Source: Rhizomicrobium electricum
Lineage (GTDB): Bacteria; Pseudomonadota; Alphaproteobacteria; Micropepsales; Micropepsaceae
Reading direction: 5' to 3'
DNA: 64,000 bases
NCBI RefSeq assembly: GCF_011762045.1
Contig: NZ_JAASQS010000009.1
Coordinates: 248,001 to 312,000 of the forward strand
The position numbers and the translations under genes were made by a program. Below the pieces are notes generated by a model, which saw only the letters and a program-made list of their open reading frames with translations, did no database searches and was not told where the DNA came from. Position 1 is the first letter of the stretch. Each line of letters starts with the position of its first letter. Below, in pieces: positions 45,823 to 55,284 of the stretch.

Positions 45823-48561
45823 TTATCCGGCGGCCAGTCCCATGTCCGAGGCTATGCTGTCGGCCGCGGGCAGACGGCATTGAAACAAGGCGCCGCGGCC
45901 GGGGTTCGAGTCCACCGTGATCCGCCCGCCGTGCGCCTCGAAGATCGACTGGCTAATGACCAGCCCGATGCCCATGCCGCCCGGCTTGGTGGTGAAGAAC
46001 GGCATGAAGATGCGGTCGACGGCCTCCTTCGAGAGCCCCGGTCCGGTATCGCCCACGGAAATGACCACCTCGTTTTCGGCATTGAGTGTCGTCGCCAGGG
46101 TGATCTCGCGCCGCGGCGACTGCGCCATGGCTTCGATGGCGTTGCGCATGAGATTGACGATGACCTGCTGGATCTGCACCCGGTCGACGTAGACCAGCGG
46201 GAGGTCGTCGCCGAGTTGCAGGTCGGTCGTGATCCCGTCGCCCTGCGTTCCCAAGAGGCCGAGCGCAACCGCCTCCTCCACGATGATATTGACGTTCTCG
46301 AGCGTGCGCTTCGTATCGCGCTTTTCGATGAAGCCCCGCATGCGCCGGATAATCACTCCCGCCCGCTCGGCCTGGTCCGCCGCCTTAGCCATCGCGCGTT
46401 GCGCCCGTTCGAGGTGGGCGATTTCCCTGGTGGCGATCAGCCGCTTGGCGACGTTGGAATAGTTCATCATGGCCGCCAACGGCTGATTCAATTCGTGCGC
46501 GATCCCCGCCGACACCTGCGCCAGTTCGCTCACGCGGCCCACATGCGCCAACTGATCGCGCATGGTGCGAAGATGCTCCTCGTACTGCTTGCGCTCGGTC
46601 AGATCGCGAACGATGGCCCACATGGTTTCCGGCCGGCCGCCGGCATCGCGCGACAGCATCACCCGCAGTTCGACGGGAAATGCGGCGCCGTCTTTGCGCC
46701 GAAATTCCTTCTCGTACACATCGGAATATCCGCGGGTCAGAACCGATCCGCTCACCTGCGCGGCATCGACGCCGTGCCACCGCTCGGGCGTCAGATCCCG
46801 ATAGCTTATGGCGCGCAACTCGTCCGCCGAATAGCCGAGCATGTCGCAAAAGGCGTCGTTGAGATCGAGAATGGTGCCGTCCATATCGGTCTGCACGAAG
46901 GCATCCCGCATGGTTTCGTGCAGCAGGCGATAGCGTTCCTCCGATTGCCGCAGCGCGGCCTCCGATCGCTTCTTTTCGGTGATATCGCGGTTGGTTTCCA
47001 GCACCCGCTCGACGCCGTGAGAATCGCGAACCAGCTGCTTGCGCGCGGAAACGATCACCACATCGCCCTCGCGCGTGCGGTGCTGCAATTCGCCTTCCCA
47101 CGATCCCTTGTCGATCAGTTCCGCCCGGATCTCCGCCCATGGCCGTGGGAACGTCGTCGAAAGCAGACTGTGCGTCTCCTTCCCCACCGCTTCATTTGCG
47201 GAAAAGCCGTACAGGTTCTCGGCGCCCGCGTTCCACCATTCGATGACGCCATCGAGCCGCCACACGATGATCGCATCGAACGACTGCATCAGCAGGTTGG
47301 CCTGCGTCCTGAGCGCCTCGCCCGCCCGCTTGCGCTCCGAAACGTCCCGTACCAATGCGAGCTGGAGCTTTTGTCCTCCTAGGTGGTAGGCGCACAGCCT
47401 GGTCTCGACCGGAAACTCCGTTCCATCCTTGCGCCGATAACATCCCTCGATGGTGCGCGGGTTGCCCGGCTCCGCCGCGTTCCAGTCCCGTTGCGCCTCG
47501 GCGCGGTCGAGGTCCCTCTGGACATCGAAGATACTCATGCGCAGAAGTTCGTCGCGCGTGTAGCCCAGACTGTCGCAAGCCTGGCGATTGACCTCGAGAA
47601 ACCGGCCGTTCTCGTCGTGGAGGAAAAACGCGTCGGACGCCTGGTCGATCAAGCTGCGGAATTTCTCCTCGCTTTCGCGCAGTGCCGCTTCCGCCTTCTT
47701 CCGTGCGGATATGTCGACGCAGAATTCCACGCACTGATTGCCCCCCAGCGAACTGCCGGCGAACAGGAGCCATTTCCGCGAGCCGTCCTTGCAGAAGTAT
47801 TCTTTCTCGTACGGACCGACCCGCCCGGTGGCGAGGAATTTCTCGACTTCCGCGCGGCTCACATCGAGATACTCCGGCGGCGTCAGGTTCTGCCAGAACA
47901 GGCGGCGTTCTTCGAGATCGCTGCGGCTATACCCCATCAAGTCGAGAAAGGTCTTGTTGGCATCGACCATCGCGCCCGTGTTCAAGTCCCAGAACATCGC
48001 GCCGACGGTCTGGTTGTCCAACACCTTCTCAAGACGTTCCAGACTGTCGCGAAGTGCCATCTCCGTTCGATTCTGCTCCTGGGCCAGCCGGTCGGCGGCT
48101 TGCAGAGCGCGGGCCAGTTCCGCCTTCGCCGCTTCGCTTTGCTGGATGGCACTGCGCAGGATCGCGCAGACGGCGGACGTGACCAATCCGGTGACGGCGA
48201 GCGAGACCAAATCCATCTCCGCATTTCCCGATGGAATGGTCAGCGAAAAGAAAGGCGGAATGAGAACGTAGTCGGCGCTAACGCACGCAAACACGGTCGC
48301 AAAGAGCCCGGCCCGGAATCCTCCGAGCGTAGATGTCGCAAGAATGGCCGGGACGAAAATGACGAGGATCGGTATCTGGAAGCCGGGAAGAAGAAAGGTA
48401 CGCAGCGCCAGTGTCAGCACCACCAGGATGAGCCCCAGGGAATAAGCGCCCCCCGGTATCGGCAGGCTGTGCTTTTGGAACAGCCGGAACGCGTTCATGC
48501 GCACAAGCCCGAATGGCTCGAACTCCCACGCATTGGCGCACTCCCGATCCGACCTCGCCAT
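45823..48561 (-). CDS. Membrane-anchored four-PAS hybrid-free histidine kinase
   Basis: A ~912-aa sensor kinase. The N-terminal part has four closely spaced membrane helices of the DUF4118/KdpD type (from LGLILVVLTLALRTFLL to TGLVTSAVCAILRSAI). A coiled coil is followed by four successive PAS domains (each ending in a DISARKKAE-, DVSERKRAG-, DITEKKRSE- or DLTERKQYE-type PAC motif). A HisKA domain with phospho-acceptor in SAGIAHELNQPLAAM and an HATPase with NLMRNAIEAM, GDTGPGLSKE and GMGIGLVIS complete it. The HELNQPL box is typical of FixL/DctB-type kinases. No heme-type PAS could be confirmed. No response regulator is adjacent. The start is uncertain: ATG 48561 is used, GTG 48606 or ATG 48498 are possible. 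Confidence 0.85.
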   Translation of the reverse strand: MARSDRECANAWEFEPFGLVRMNAFRLFQKHSLPIPGGAYSLGLILVVLTLALRTFLLPGFQIPILVIFVPAILATSTLGGFRAGLFATVFACVSADYVLIPPFFSLTIPSGNAEMDLVSLAVTGLVTSAVCAILRSAIQQSEAAKAELARALQAADRLAQEQNRTEMALRDSLERLEKVLDNQTVGAMFWDLNTGAMVDANKTFLDLMGYSRSDLEERRLFWQNLTPPEYLDVSRAEVEKFLATGRVGPYEKEYFCKDGSRKWLLFAGSSLGGNQCVEFCVDISARKKAEAALRESEEKFRSLIDQASDAFFLHDENGRFLEVNRQACDSLGYTRDELLRMSIFDVQRDLDRAEAQRDWNAAEPGNPRTIEGCYRRKDGTEFPVETRLCAYHLGGQKLQLALVRDVSERKRAGEALRTQANLLMQSFDAIIVWRLDGVIEWWNAGAENLYGFSANEAVGKETHSLLSTTFPRPWAEIRAELIDKGSWEGELQHRTREGDVVIVSARKQLVRDSHGVERVLETNRDITEKKRSEAALRQSEERYRLLHETMRDAFVQTDMDGTILDLNDAFCDMLGYSADELRAISYRDLTPERWHGVDAAQVSGSVLTRGYSDVYEKEFRRKDGAAFPVELRVMLSRDAGGRPETMWAIVRDLTERKQYEEHLRTMRDQLAHVGRVSELAQVSAGIAHELNQPLAAMMNYSNVAKRLIATREIAHLERAQRAMAKAADQAERAGVIIRRMRGFIEKRDTKRTLENVNIIVEEAVALGLLGTQGDGITTDLQLGDDLPLVYVDRVQIQQVIVNLMRNAIEAMAQSPRREITLATTLNAENEVVISVGDTGPGLSKEAVDRIFMPFFTTKPGGMGIGLVISQSIFEAHGGRITVDSNPGRGALFQCRLPAADSIASDMGLAAG

Positions 48562-48743
48562 TATTAGTGGCGGCGCCAGAGCCCGGTTAACAGGCCGTAA
48601 AAACACCTAACGGGCACCGTATCGTGACGGCAACTTCGGCGTGGCGCGATACGGCGACGCCGGTGCGGTGCATCCGCATGAAACCGCCCGTGCGCGCCAT
48701 CATCGGCTGGCGGCAGAGTGTGTGACCGTCTACTCCACCGCGC

Positions 48744-49970
48744 TCAAACTGCCGTTTCCGAGATCATCTGCTTCAGAACCGCAGCGAGGCGCTTGATGCC
48801 TTCTTCGATCTTGGCCGGCGGGATCAAGGAGAAGCTCATGCGCATGGTGTTGCGGCACGAGCGGTCCGCGAAGAATGCGGCACCGGGCACGAAGGCCACC
48901 CGCCCCACCTCAATGCAGCGCTTCAGAAGCGCGGCACCATCGATCCCCTCCGGCAAGGTCACCCAAACGAACATACCGCCTTCCGGCCGGGTGAAGCTGA
49001 CACCCTCCGGCATATAACGGTCGAGCGCAGCGACCATGGCGTCCCGCCGCTCGCGATAGACCTGCCGCATCGTGTCGGCCAGATCCTCGATCAGCGCCGA
49101 CGCGACTTCGTACATGACCATCTGGTTCAAGGTGGAGACATGCAGATCGCTGGCTTGCTTCATCAGCACCAGCTTCTGAATGACCGGCTTGGCCGCCACG
49201 ATCCAGCCGATGCGCAGCGCCGGGACGATGCTCTTGGAGAAGGTGCCGCAATAGAGCACCTTGCAATGATCGATGCCCCCGGCGCGCGCGGCCGCCAGCG
49301 CCAGCAGCGAAGGCACGCGTTCGCCGTCATAGCGCAGCTTTTCGTAAGCACTGTCCTCCGCCAGCGGCAGATCGAACTCGGCCGCGGTATCGAGCAGGCG
49401 CTCGCGCTCGGCAAGGCTCAGGCTGGTGCCGGTCGGATTCTGGAATTCCGGCATGACGTAACCGAATTTCGGCTTAGCCATTCCCCCGGCGGTATAGCTT
49501 TCCAGTGAGCGATTGGTGTCGGGACCGGGCAGCACGTCGAAACGCGGCTCGTAGCTGTTGAACGCCTGCAGCGCACCGAGATAGGTCGGCCATGCCACCA
49601 GCGCAGTATCGCCCGGCGAGAGGAACAGTTTGCCGATGAAATCGAGCGCCTGCTGGGAGCCGTTGGTGATGAGAATGTTCTCGGGCGTACAGGCGACGCC
49701 AAGCCGGCCCATATATCCCGCCAGCCACTCGCGCAGCGGCAGATAGCCTTCGCTGATGGAATACTGCAGCGCCACCGCCGATCGCTCCGGATCGCCGAGA
49801 ATGCGCTGATACGCTGCCGCGATTGCCTGATGCGGAAACAAGGCGGGATCGGGAATGCCGCCGGCAAAGGAAATGATGTCCGGCTGATCCAGCAGCTTCA
49901 GCAATTCGCGGATTTCCGACGCCTGCATATTCGAAACACGCGTCGCATAATGTTCGGACCAATCTGACAT
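48744..49970 (-). CDS. Class-I PLP aminotransferase (2-aminoadipate aminotransferase-like)
   Basis: A 408-aa fold-type I aminotransferase: IRELLKLLDQPDIISFAGGIPDP, LQYSISEGYLPLREWLAGYM, ILITNGSQQALDFIGKLF, PEFQNPTGTSLSL, AEDSAYEKLRYDG and the PLP lysine in YCGTFSKSIVPALRIGW. This pattern is shared by LysN-type 2-aminoadipate aminotransferases and the aminotransferase half of MocR proteins; there is no DNA-binding domain here. ATG 49970 (MSDWSEHYATRV) is preferred; an in-frame upstream ATG at 50054 gives an unrelated extension. Likely substrates are branched, aromatic or alpha-aminoadipate amino acids. Monocistronic. Confidence 0.82.
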   Translation of the reverse strand: MSDWSEHYATRVSNMQASEIRELLKLLDQPDIISFAGGIPDPALFPHQAIAAAYQRILGDPERSAVALQYSISEGYLPLREWLAGYMGRLGVACTPENILITNGSQQALDFIGKLFLSPGDTALVAWPTYLGALQAFNSYEPRFDVLPGPDTNRSLESYTAGGMAKPKFGYVMPEFQNPTGTSLSLAERERLLDTAAEFDLPLAEDSAYEKLRYDGERVPSLLALAAARAGGIDHCKVLYCGTFSKSIVPALRIGWIVAAKPVIQKLVLMKQASDLHVSTLNQMVMYEVASALIEDLADTMRQVYRERRDAMVAALDRYMPEGVSFTRPEGGMFVWVTLPEGIDGAALLKRCIEVGRVAFVPGAAFFADRSCRNTMRMSFSLIPPAKIEEGIKRLAAVLKQMISETAV

Positions 49971-50507
49971 CACATTCCTCTTCACGGCACACACGGACAC
50001 TGGGCTGAAGCGCCTCCAGAAACCTTTCGCATCTGCTGTTACAACAGTCAGCACCCCTGTACGGCCAATCCGTACATTCCTTTCTTCATATGCCTTCCAT
50101 CAAGATTTTCATTTCACAATTTTGTATATTTTCGACATTTTCATGCGACAAATCGGCAGATTTGGGAATTCGACACCGCCAGAGCCGAACGCCCTGCATT
50201 GGTCGGTGTCGGCCTCGCGGGCGCAGCGGATTCCCGACGCGGTCCTGGACCGGCCCCGCCCATAGTCTTCGGCCACGAGCAAGGGAGTGGTCTTTGAATC
50301 GTTCCGAGACCGGCAATTTGCTACGGACCGCGCAATCAGGGGGCAAGGAGAGCTAGACCCAAAGAGTCTCGGTGCGCCCTCCCCGAGCCACTGACGGGCT
50401 CGAAACCGAACGCGCAATTAATTACGAGATCGGCGGTGCCGATACCGGACGACAAACAAGGAGCGCGACAAGTTCGTGACGTCGTGAAAATCGAGGTGCA
50501 GTAAAGG
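49971..50507. other. Intergenic region upstream of aminotransferase
   Basis: About 540 bp with no supported gene. The AT-rich part at 50040-50170 probably contains the aminotransferase promoter. The remainder shows only chance open frames on both strands. No terminator for mop is visible. Confidence 0.4.
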
Positions 50508-50714
50508 CTATTTCGCGATCATGACATCGGAGGCCTTGACGATCGCGATCGCCTCGTCGCCGGGCGCGAGCTGCAAATCATCGACGGCCTCATTGGTGAT
50601 CGAAGAGGTGACGACCATGCCGTTGCCGAGATCAATGCGGACATGCGCGGTGGTCTGACCTTTGACGACGGCGACGATCTTGCCTTTGAGCTGATTGCGG
50701 GCGCTGAGTTTCAT
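50508..50714 (-). CDS. mop: Molbindin (single Mop/TOBE domain protein)
   Basis: A 68-aa molybdate-binding molbindin. The whole protein is one Mop domain: SARNQLKGKIVAVVKGQTTAHVRIDL with ITNEAVDDLQLAPGD and a terminal AIVKASDVMIAK. ATG 50714 has GAGGA 8 bases upstream; the longer upstream open frame adds unrelated residues. Molbindins store molybdate for FeMo-cofactor or molybdopterin. It is divergent from nifA, 284 bp away, consistent with supplying Mo to nitrogenase. Confidence 0.88.
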   Translation of the reverse strand: MKLSARNQLKGKIVAVVKGQTTAHVRIDLGNGMVVTSSITNEAVDDLQLAPGDEAIAIVKASDVMIAK

Positions 50715-50911
50715 GGAAGACGTCCTCGTGGATACGCCGATTTTTGCGAGATTCGTCCGGCACAACAAGCGCCGATGATCGCCGAGCAATTGGGCGGCAG
50801 ATCGCCCAAGAGTTAGGCAGAGCATCCCGCGCAAGCTACCTGCCGCGGCAAAGTTGCGCGCGACTTGATTTGTAAAGCTGATCGTTTCGGCCAAGCCGCG
50901 GCAAGATCGTG

Positions 50912-50927
50912 TGGCGCGGTTCATGCA
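50912..50927 (+). promoter_or_regulatory. Candidate sigma-54 promoter of nifA operon
   Basis: TGGCGCGGTTCATGCA has GG and GC separated by exactly 10 bases (-24/-12), matching TGGCAC-N5-TTGC at most positions. It lies 71 bp upstream of the chosen nifA ATG and argues against the longer open frame starting at 50909. No TGT-N10-ACA activator site was found in the 200 bp upstream, so the activator is unclear. Confidence 0.55.
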
Positions 50928-50998
50928 CAATACCTTCGAAAAACAGGACTGGGAGGATCGTGGCTGGTCGGGTGCCGAAAGAGACGGGACCGAAGGTC

Positions 50999-52630
50999 AT
51001 GAATACGGTCGCAATGGACAAAGGTCGTCAGGACCTTATGGCTGCCCGCAACCGGGCCGAGATGGCGCTCGGCGGCATTTACGAGATTTCCAAGCTCCTG
51101 GCCGCGCCCAACCGGCTGGAGCCGACGCTTTCCGGCGTGCTGGCATTGCTTTCCAGCTTCCTCGATATGCGGCGCGGCCTGATCGCGCTGCTGACGCCGG
51201 ACGGCACCGCGGAACTGGTGGTCGGATCGGGCTGGACCGAAGCCAACGCCAAACAATTCTTCCAGCGCCTTCCGGAACGTGCCATCGGCCAGATCGTGGT
51301 CACCAAAATGGCATTGGTGGTGCCCGACGTTTCGCGCGATCCGCTGTTCTCCCGCTCTGCACCGGAAGAGTACCGCGCCGAAAGCGGCGTCGTGTCCTTC
51401 ATTGGCGTGCCGATCAAGCAGGGCGACAGCGTGCTGGGTACCCTCACCATCGACCGGGTTCAGACCAGCAGCGATCATCCGGTTCCCTTCGACAGCGATG
51501 TGCGCTTCCTCACCATGGTCGCCAATCTGGTGGGCCAAGCGCTCCGGCTGCACAAGGTGGTGGCGCAGGATCGCGAACGACTTTTGGGCGAACAAGCCCG
51601 CCTTGCCAAGGAACGCAACGAGGTCAAGGGTCGGAGCAACATCACCGTCAAAGGCATCATTGGTCACAGTCACGCGCTGATGGACGTGCTGGAGAAGGTG
51701 AAGCGCGTCGCCCGCAGCAATTCCACCATCATGCTGCGCGGCGAGACCGGCACCGGCAAGGAGATGATCGCCAACGCGATCCACAACCAGTCGCCGCGCA
51801 AGAACGGACCATTCATCAAGCTCAACTGCGCGGCGCTGCCGGAATCGGTGCTGGAGTCGGAACTGTTCGGTCACGAGAAAGGCGCGTTCACCGGCGCCCT
51901 CAATCAGCGCAAGGGACGGTTCGAGCTGGCGCATGGCGGCACGCTTTTTCTCGACGAGATCGGCGAGATTTCGCCGTCGTTTCAGGCCAAGCTTCTGCGC
52001 GTGCTGCAGGAAGGCGAATTCGAGCGCGTCGGCGGCACGCGGACCCTGAAAGTCGATGTCCGCCTCGTCTGCGCCACCAATCGCGATCTTGAGGCCGAGG
52101 TCGCCAAAGGGGCATTCCGCGCCGATCTCTATTTCCGCCTCGCGGTGGTGCCACTTTTCCTGCCGCCGTTGCGCGACCGCCGCGACGATATCGCGCCGCT
52201 GGCTCAGGAGTTCCTGACCCGCTTCAATCACGAACACGGCACCCAGCTCGCGCTCAATCCGGCGGCGCTGGCGATGCTGGAATCCTGCTACTTCCCCGGC
52301 AATGTGCGCGAACTTGAGAACTGCATCCGTCACACCGCCACGCTGGCGCGGACCAAGCTTCTGGCCGACGGCGATTTCCCGTGTCAGAAGGAAGGCTGCC
52401 TGTCGGCGATGTTGTGGAAGGGTGTCAATGCCGAACCGCCGCATCCGGTGATGGCGCCCACGGCACCGGAGCCCGTCGAGCCTCATGGAGACCTCGACCG
52501 CGCCCACTTGATTGACGCGATGGAAAAGGCCGGCTGGGTGCAAGCCAAAGCCGCCCGCATTCTCGGACTTACGCCACGCCAAATCGGCTATGCCTTGAAG
52601 AAACAAGGCATCCCGCTGAAGAAGTTCTGA
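50999..52630 (+). CDS. nifA: Nif-specific transcriptional activator NifA
   Basis: A 543-aa sigma-54-dependent activator of nif promoters. A GAF domain (~residues 25-180 from the chosen ATG) precedes the AAA+ domain with Walker A GETGTGKE, the sigma-54 contact loop ESELFGHEKGAFTGA and Walker B GTLFLDEIGEIS. A C-terminal Fis-type helix-turn-helix (KAARILGLTPRQIGYALKK) ends it. Cysteines at 430, 442, 462 and 467 form the C-X11-C-X19-C-X4-C pattern of oxygen-sensitive alphaproteobacterial NifA. ATG 50999 has AAGG upstream. First gene of nifA-nifQ-nifS-draT-draG; the nifQ ATG follows 2 bp after its stop. Confidence 0.95.
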   Translation: MNTVAMDKGRQDLMAARNRAEMALGGIYEISKLLAAPNRLEPTLSGVLALLSSFLDMRRGLIALLTPDGTAELVVGSGWTEANAKQFFQRLPERAIGQIVVTKMALVVPDVSRDPLFSRSAPEEYRAESGVVSFIGVPIKQGDSVLGTLTIDRVQTSSDHPVPFDSDVRFLTMVANLVGQALRLHKVVAQDRERLLGEQARLAKERNEVKGRSNITVKGIIGHSHALMDVLEKVKRVARSNSTIMLRGETGTGKEMIANAIHNQSPRKNGPFIKLNCAALPESVLESELFGHEKGAFTGALNQRKGRFELAHGGTLFLDEIGEISPSFQAKLLRVLQEGEFERVGGTRTLKVDVRLVCATNRDLEAEVAKGAFRADLYFRLAVVPLFLPPLRDRRDDIAPLAQEFLTRFNHEHGTQLALNPAALAMLESCYFPGNVRELENCIRHTATLARTKLLADGDFPCQKEGCLSAMLWKGVNAEPPHPVMAPTAPEPVEPHGDLDRAHLIDAMEKAGWVQAKAARILGLTPRQIGYALKKQGIPLKKF

Positions 52631-52632
52631 GC

Positions 52633-53244
52633 ATGACGGCGGATGAAACCTACCGCTGGCTGATGGGAACGCGAAAGGACTTCGCTACGCATGTGCTCGC
52701 CTCCATTCTGGCGGTGGCTTCGGCCGAAACTTCAGCCAGCGGCCGTCCGCTTGCCGAGACCGCCGGATTGGATGCATCGTCAGAATTGATCACCTTCTTT
52801 CCACACGCTGCGGAAGCGCTGAGCCCCAGCGAACCACTACACCGTCCCGAGGACGAAGCCTGCCTTCTCGCGCTTCTGACACGCGGAACATCGACCGGAT
52901 CGGCATTCGAACGGCTCCTGGCCGGCATGATCGCGCGCCGCTCGCAATGCCCCAACCATCTCTGGCAGGACCTTGGCCTCGCCAATCGCGGCGAACTCAG
53001 CCGCCTGATGACCGAATGGTTTGCGCCCCTCGCCCGCCGCAACACCCAGGACATGAAATGGAAGAAGTTCTTCTTCCGCATGATCTGCCGCGATGCCGCC
53101 TACACCCTTTGCACGGCGCCAAGCTGCGGCGAATGCTGCGACTTCGAGGCCTGTTTCGGCGACGAAAGCGGTGAATCCTTCCTCGCTCATGTCCGCCGCA
53201 ACACCGAGACGGAACCCGACATGTCGGATTCCCGACAACGCTAA
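52633..53244 (+). CDS. nifQ: Molybdenum donor protein NifQ
   Basis: A 203-aa NifQ, an iron-sulfur protein that supplies molybdenum for FeMo-cofactor synthesis. The C-terminal signature KKFFFRMICRDAAYTLC leads into C-x4-C-x2-C-x5-C (CTAPSCGECCDFEACFG), the expected cluster ligands. The N-terminal half is helical and variable, as in the family. It begins 2 bp after nifA and ends 18 bp before nifS, so it shares their transcript. Placement directly after the regulator, with mop upstream, groups Mo handling with control. Confidence 0.93.
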   Translation: MTADETYRWLMGTRKDFATHVLASILAVASAETSASGRPLAETAGLDASSELITFFPHAAEALSPSEPLHRPEDEACLLALLTRGTSTGSAFERLLAGMIARRSQCPNHLWQDLGLANRGELSRLMTEWFAPLARRNTQDMKWKKFFFRMICRDAAYTLCTAPSCGECCDFEACFGDESGESFLAHVRRNTETEPDMSDSRQR

Positions 53245-53262
53245 GTCCTTGGGCGGATTGGC

Positions 53263-54486
53263 ATGACCTCTGGCACCAATGTTGCTGATACAGCCGTGCG
53301 GCTTTCGCCGGAGGCAGTCACGCACTGGACCTATCTCGATAACGCAGCGACCACCCGCACCGATCCGGCGGTGGTTGCGGCCATGTTGCCGTTCTTCACC
53401 CAGAGCTTCGGTAACCCGTCCTCGGCGCATGATTTCGGCCGCGCCGCCGCCGCCGCCGTTGCCCACGCGCGCCAGCAGGTGCGGACGCTGATCGGCGCCG
53501 CGCACGAAGACGAGATCGTGTTTGCGGCCGGCGCCACTGAGGCCAACAACGCCGCCTTGCGCCAAGCCTTGCGGCGCGAAAGCCGCAACGAGGTGGTGAC
53601 GTCGGCGGTCGAGCATCCCGCCGTGCTGGCGGTCCTCGCCGACCTTGAAAAGCATAACGGGCTCGTCATTCACCGCATCGGGGTTGATCGTTTCGGTCGC
53701 CTCGACATGCCTGCCTACCGCGCTGCGCTCAGCCGGCGCACCGCGCTGGTGTCGATCATGTGGGCCAACAACGAGACCGGCACGCTGTTTCCCATTCCCG
53801 AACTCGCCGCGATGGCGCACGCGATGGGCGCCGTGTTCCATACCGATGCGGTTCAGGCGGCGGGAAAAATTCCGATCGACGTGCAATCGACCGTGATCGA
53901 TCTGTTGTCGCTCTCGGCCCACAAGCTGCACGGCCCCAAAGGGATCGGTGCGCTCTATGTGCGCAAAGGCACGAAATTCCGCGCCTTGCTGCGCGGCGGA
54001 CGGCAGGAGCGTTCCCGGCGAGCAGGTACCGAAAACGTTCCGGGTATTGTCGGCTTCGGCGCAGCGGCTTCACTGGCTGTGGAGCGGATTGAGTCCGATA
54101 CCAAACGGATTGCAGACCTGCGCGACCGTCTGGAATACGGCGTGCTGGCGGCCATCGAAGGCAGCGCCGTTCTCGGCGACATCCGCAATCGCGTGCCCGG
54201 TACCAGTTGCATGGCCTTCGATGGCGCCGATGGCGAAGAACTTCTGCACCGCTTGAACCGCGAAGGCATTGCCGCCTCCTCCGGTTCGGCCTGCGCCGCC
54301 GGTGCCATGGAGCCCAGCCATGTGGTGCGGGCGATGGGTGTGCCCTACACCGCGGCGCACGGCGTCCTGCGCTTTTCGCTGTCGCGCGAGACCACTGACG
54401 ACGACATCGATCGCGTGATAGCGCTGCTCCCCGCCATCGTCGCCAAAGCACGCGAAAACTCGCTGTTCGCGGCGGCGGCCGAGTGA
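53263..54486 (+). CDS. nifS: Cysteine desulfurase NifS
   Basis: A 407-aa PLP-dependent cysteine desulfurase that mobilises sulfur for nitrogenase clusters. Landmarks: YLDNAATTRTDPAVV, FGNPSSAHDFG, FAAGATEANNAALRQ, MWANNETGTLFPI, the PLP lysine in SLSAHKLHGPKGIGALY, and the catalytic cysteine loop ASSGSACAAGAMEPSHV. The short catalytic loop with SSGSAC fits group-I (NifS/IscS) enzymes. Its place in the nif operon, between nifQ and draT (3 bp), favours NifS over housekeeping IscS. No nifU is visible in the window. Confidence 0.93.
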   Translation: MTSGTNVADTAVRLSPEAVTHWTYLDNAATTRTDPAVVAAMLPFFTQSFGNPSSAHDFGRAAAAAVAHARQQVRTLIGAAHEDEIVFAAGATEANNAALRQALRRESRNEVVTSAVEHPAVLAVLADLEKHNGLVIHRIGVDRFGRLDMPAYRAALSRRTALVSIMWANNETGTLFPIPELAAMAHAMGAVFHTDAVQAAGKIPIDVQSTVIDLLSLSAHKLHGPKGIGALYVRKGTKFRALLRGGRQERSRRAGTENVPGIVGFGAAASLAVERIESDTKRIADLRDRLEYGVLAAIEGSAVLGDIRNRVPGTSCMAFDGADGEELLHRLNREGIAASSGSACAAGAMEPSHVVRAMGVPYTAAHGVLRFSLSRETTDDDIDRVIALLPAIVAKARENSLFAAAAE

Positions 54487-54489
54487 GCC

Positions 54490-55284
54490 ATGGGGCCGGG
54501 ACACTCCACCAATCTCGTCGGGGTTCCGACCGGCCTTCTCGCCTCCACCGCATTCAACGCCTATCCGGTGCCCTTACATATCGCTTCCGTGCGGGAACAG
54601 AACCGCTCGCTGTTCAGGATGCTGGCCGAAGCGGACACGCCCGAAACCGCCGCCGGCATGTTCGAAGCCTATATGGCGACGATGTTCGATCTCGACGATC
54701 AGGATCGCGACGGCCGCGGCCCGGCGCGCTTTCGCGCCTCCAGCTATCTGCGCCTGTTGCGCGGCTGGGGCTACGAAGCCAATTCTCCGGAAGGGGCGGT
54801 GCTGAAAGGCTGGGTCGAAAGCCGCTTCGGCCTGTTTCCGACCTTCCACAAGGCACCGATCGACCGCTTCTCCGGTTCCGCCTGGATCACCTATGTCGAA
54901 GAAAAAATGTCGAGCCGATTCCACTCCAACGCCATCCAATTGCAGCTCGATCTGCTCTACGAGTTCTGTCAGTGGAGTCTTTTGCGTTTCCATTCGGTCG
55001 GCCAGAAGCACATCACGCTCTTTCGCGGCACCAACAGCTTCGAGGAACAGCAGCTCTTGCAGCGGCTCGACAAGCGGCACGTCATCGTGCGGCTCAACAG
55101 CCTGTTGTCCTTCACCTCGGAACGCGAACTCGCCGAAAGTTTCGGCGACACCATCCTGGAGGTGGCGGTACCGACCGTAAAAATCCTGTTCTTCAACTCG
55201 CTGTTGCCGCGTCATGCGCTTAAGGGCGAAGGCGAATACGTCGTGATCGGCGGCGACTACGAAGCCAAGGCGCATTATTATTGA
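54490..55284 (+). CDS. draT: Dinitrogenase reductase ADP-ribosyltransferase DraT
   Basis: A 264-aa enzyme that uses NAD to ADP-ribosylate NifH on an arginine, switching nitrogenase off. Family segments seen: NLVGVPTGLLASTAFNAYPVPLHI, RASSYLRLLRGWGYEANSPEGAVLKGWVESRFGL with PTFHK, FHSNAIQLQLDLLYEFCQ, ITLFRGTNSFEEQ, and LLSFTSERELAESFGD. The target arginine (Arg101 in the CAGRG motif) is present in the NifH encoded at 58610. It overlaps draG by one base and lies in the nifA operon. Confidence 0.93.
   Translation: MGPGHSTNLVGVPTGLLASTAFNAYPVPLHIASVREQNRSLFRMLAEADTPETAAGMFEAYMATMFDLDDQDRDGRGPARFRASSYLRLLRGWGYEANSPEGAVLKGWVESRFGLFPTFHKAPIDRFSGSAWITYVEEKMSSRFHSNAIQLQLDLLYEFCQWSLLRFHSVGQKHITLFRGTNSFEEQQLLQRLDKRHVIVRLNSLLSFTSERELAESFGDTILEVAVPTVKILFFNSLLPRHALKGEGEYVVIGGDYEAKAHYY

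Noticed and set aside
45112..47382. 756-codon plus-strand frame overlapping the FNT gene and opposite the kinase
   Set aside because: Arg-rich shadow product; the FNT and kinase frames explain the DNA.
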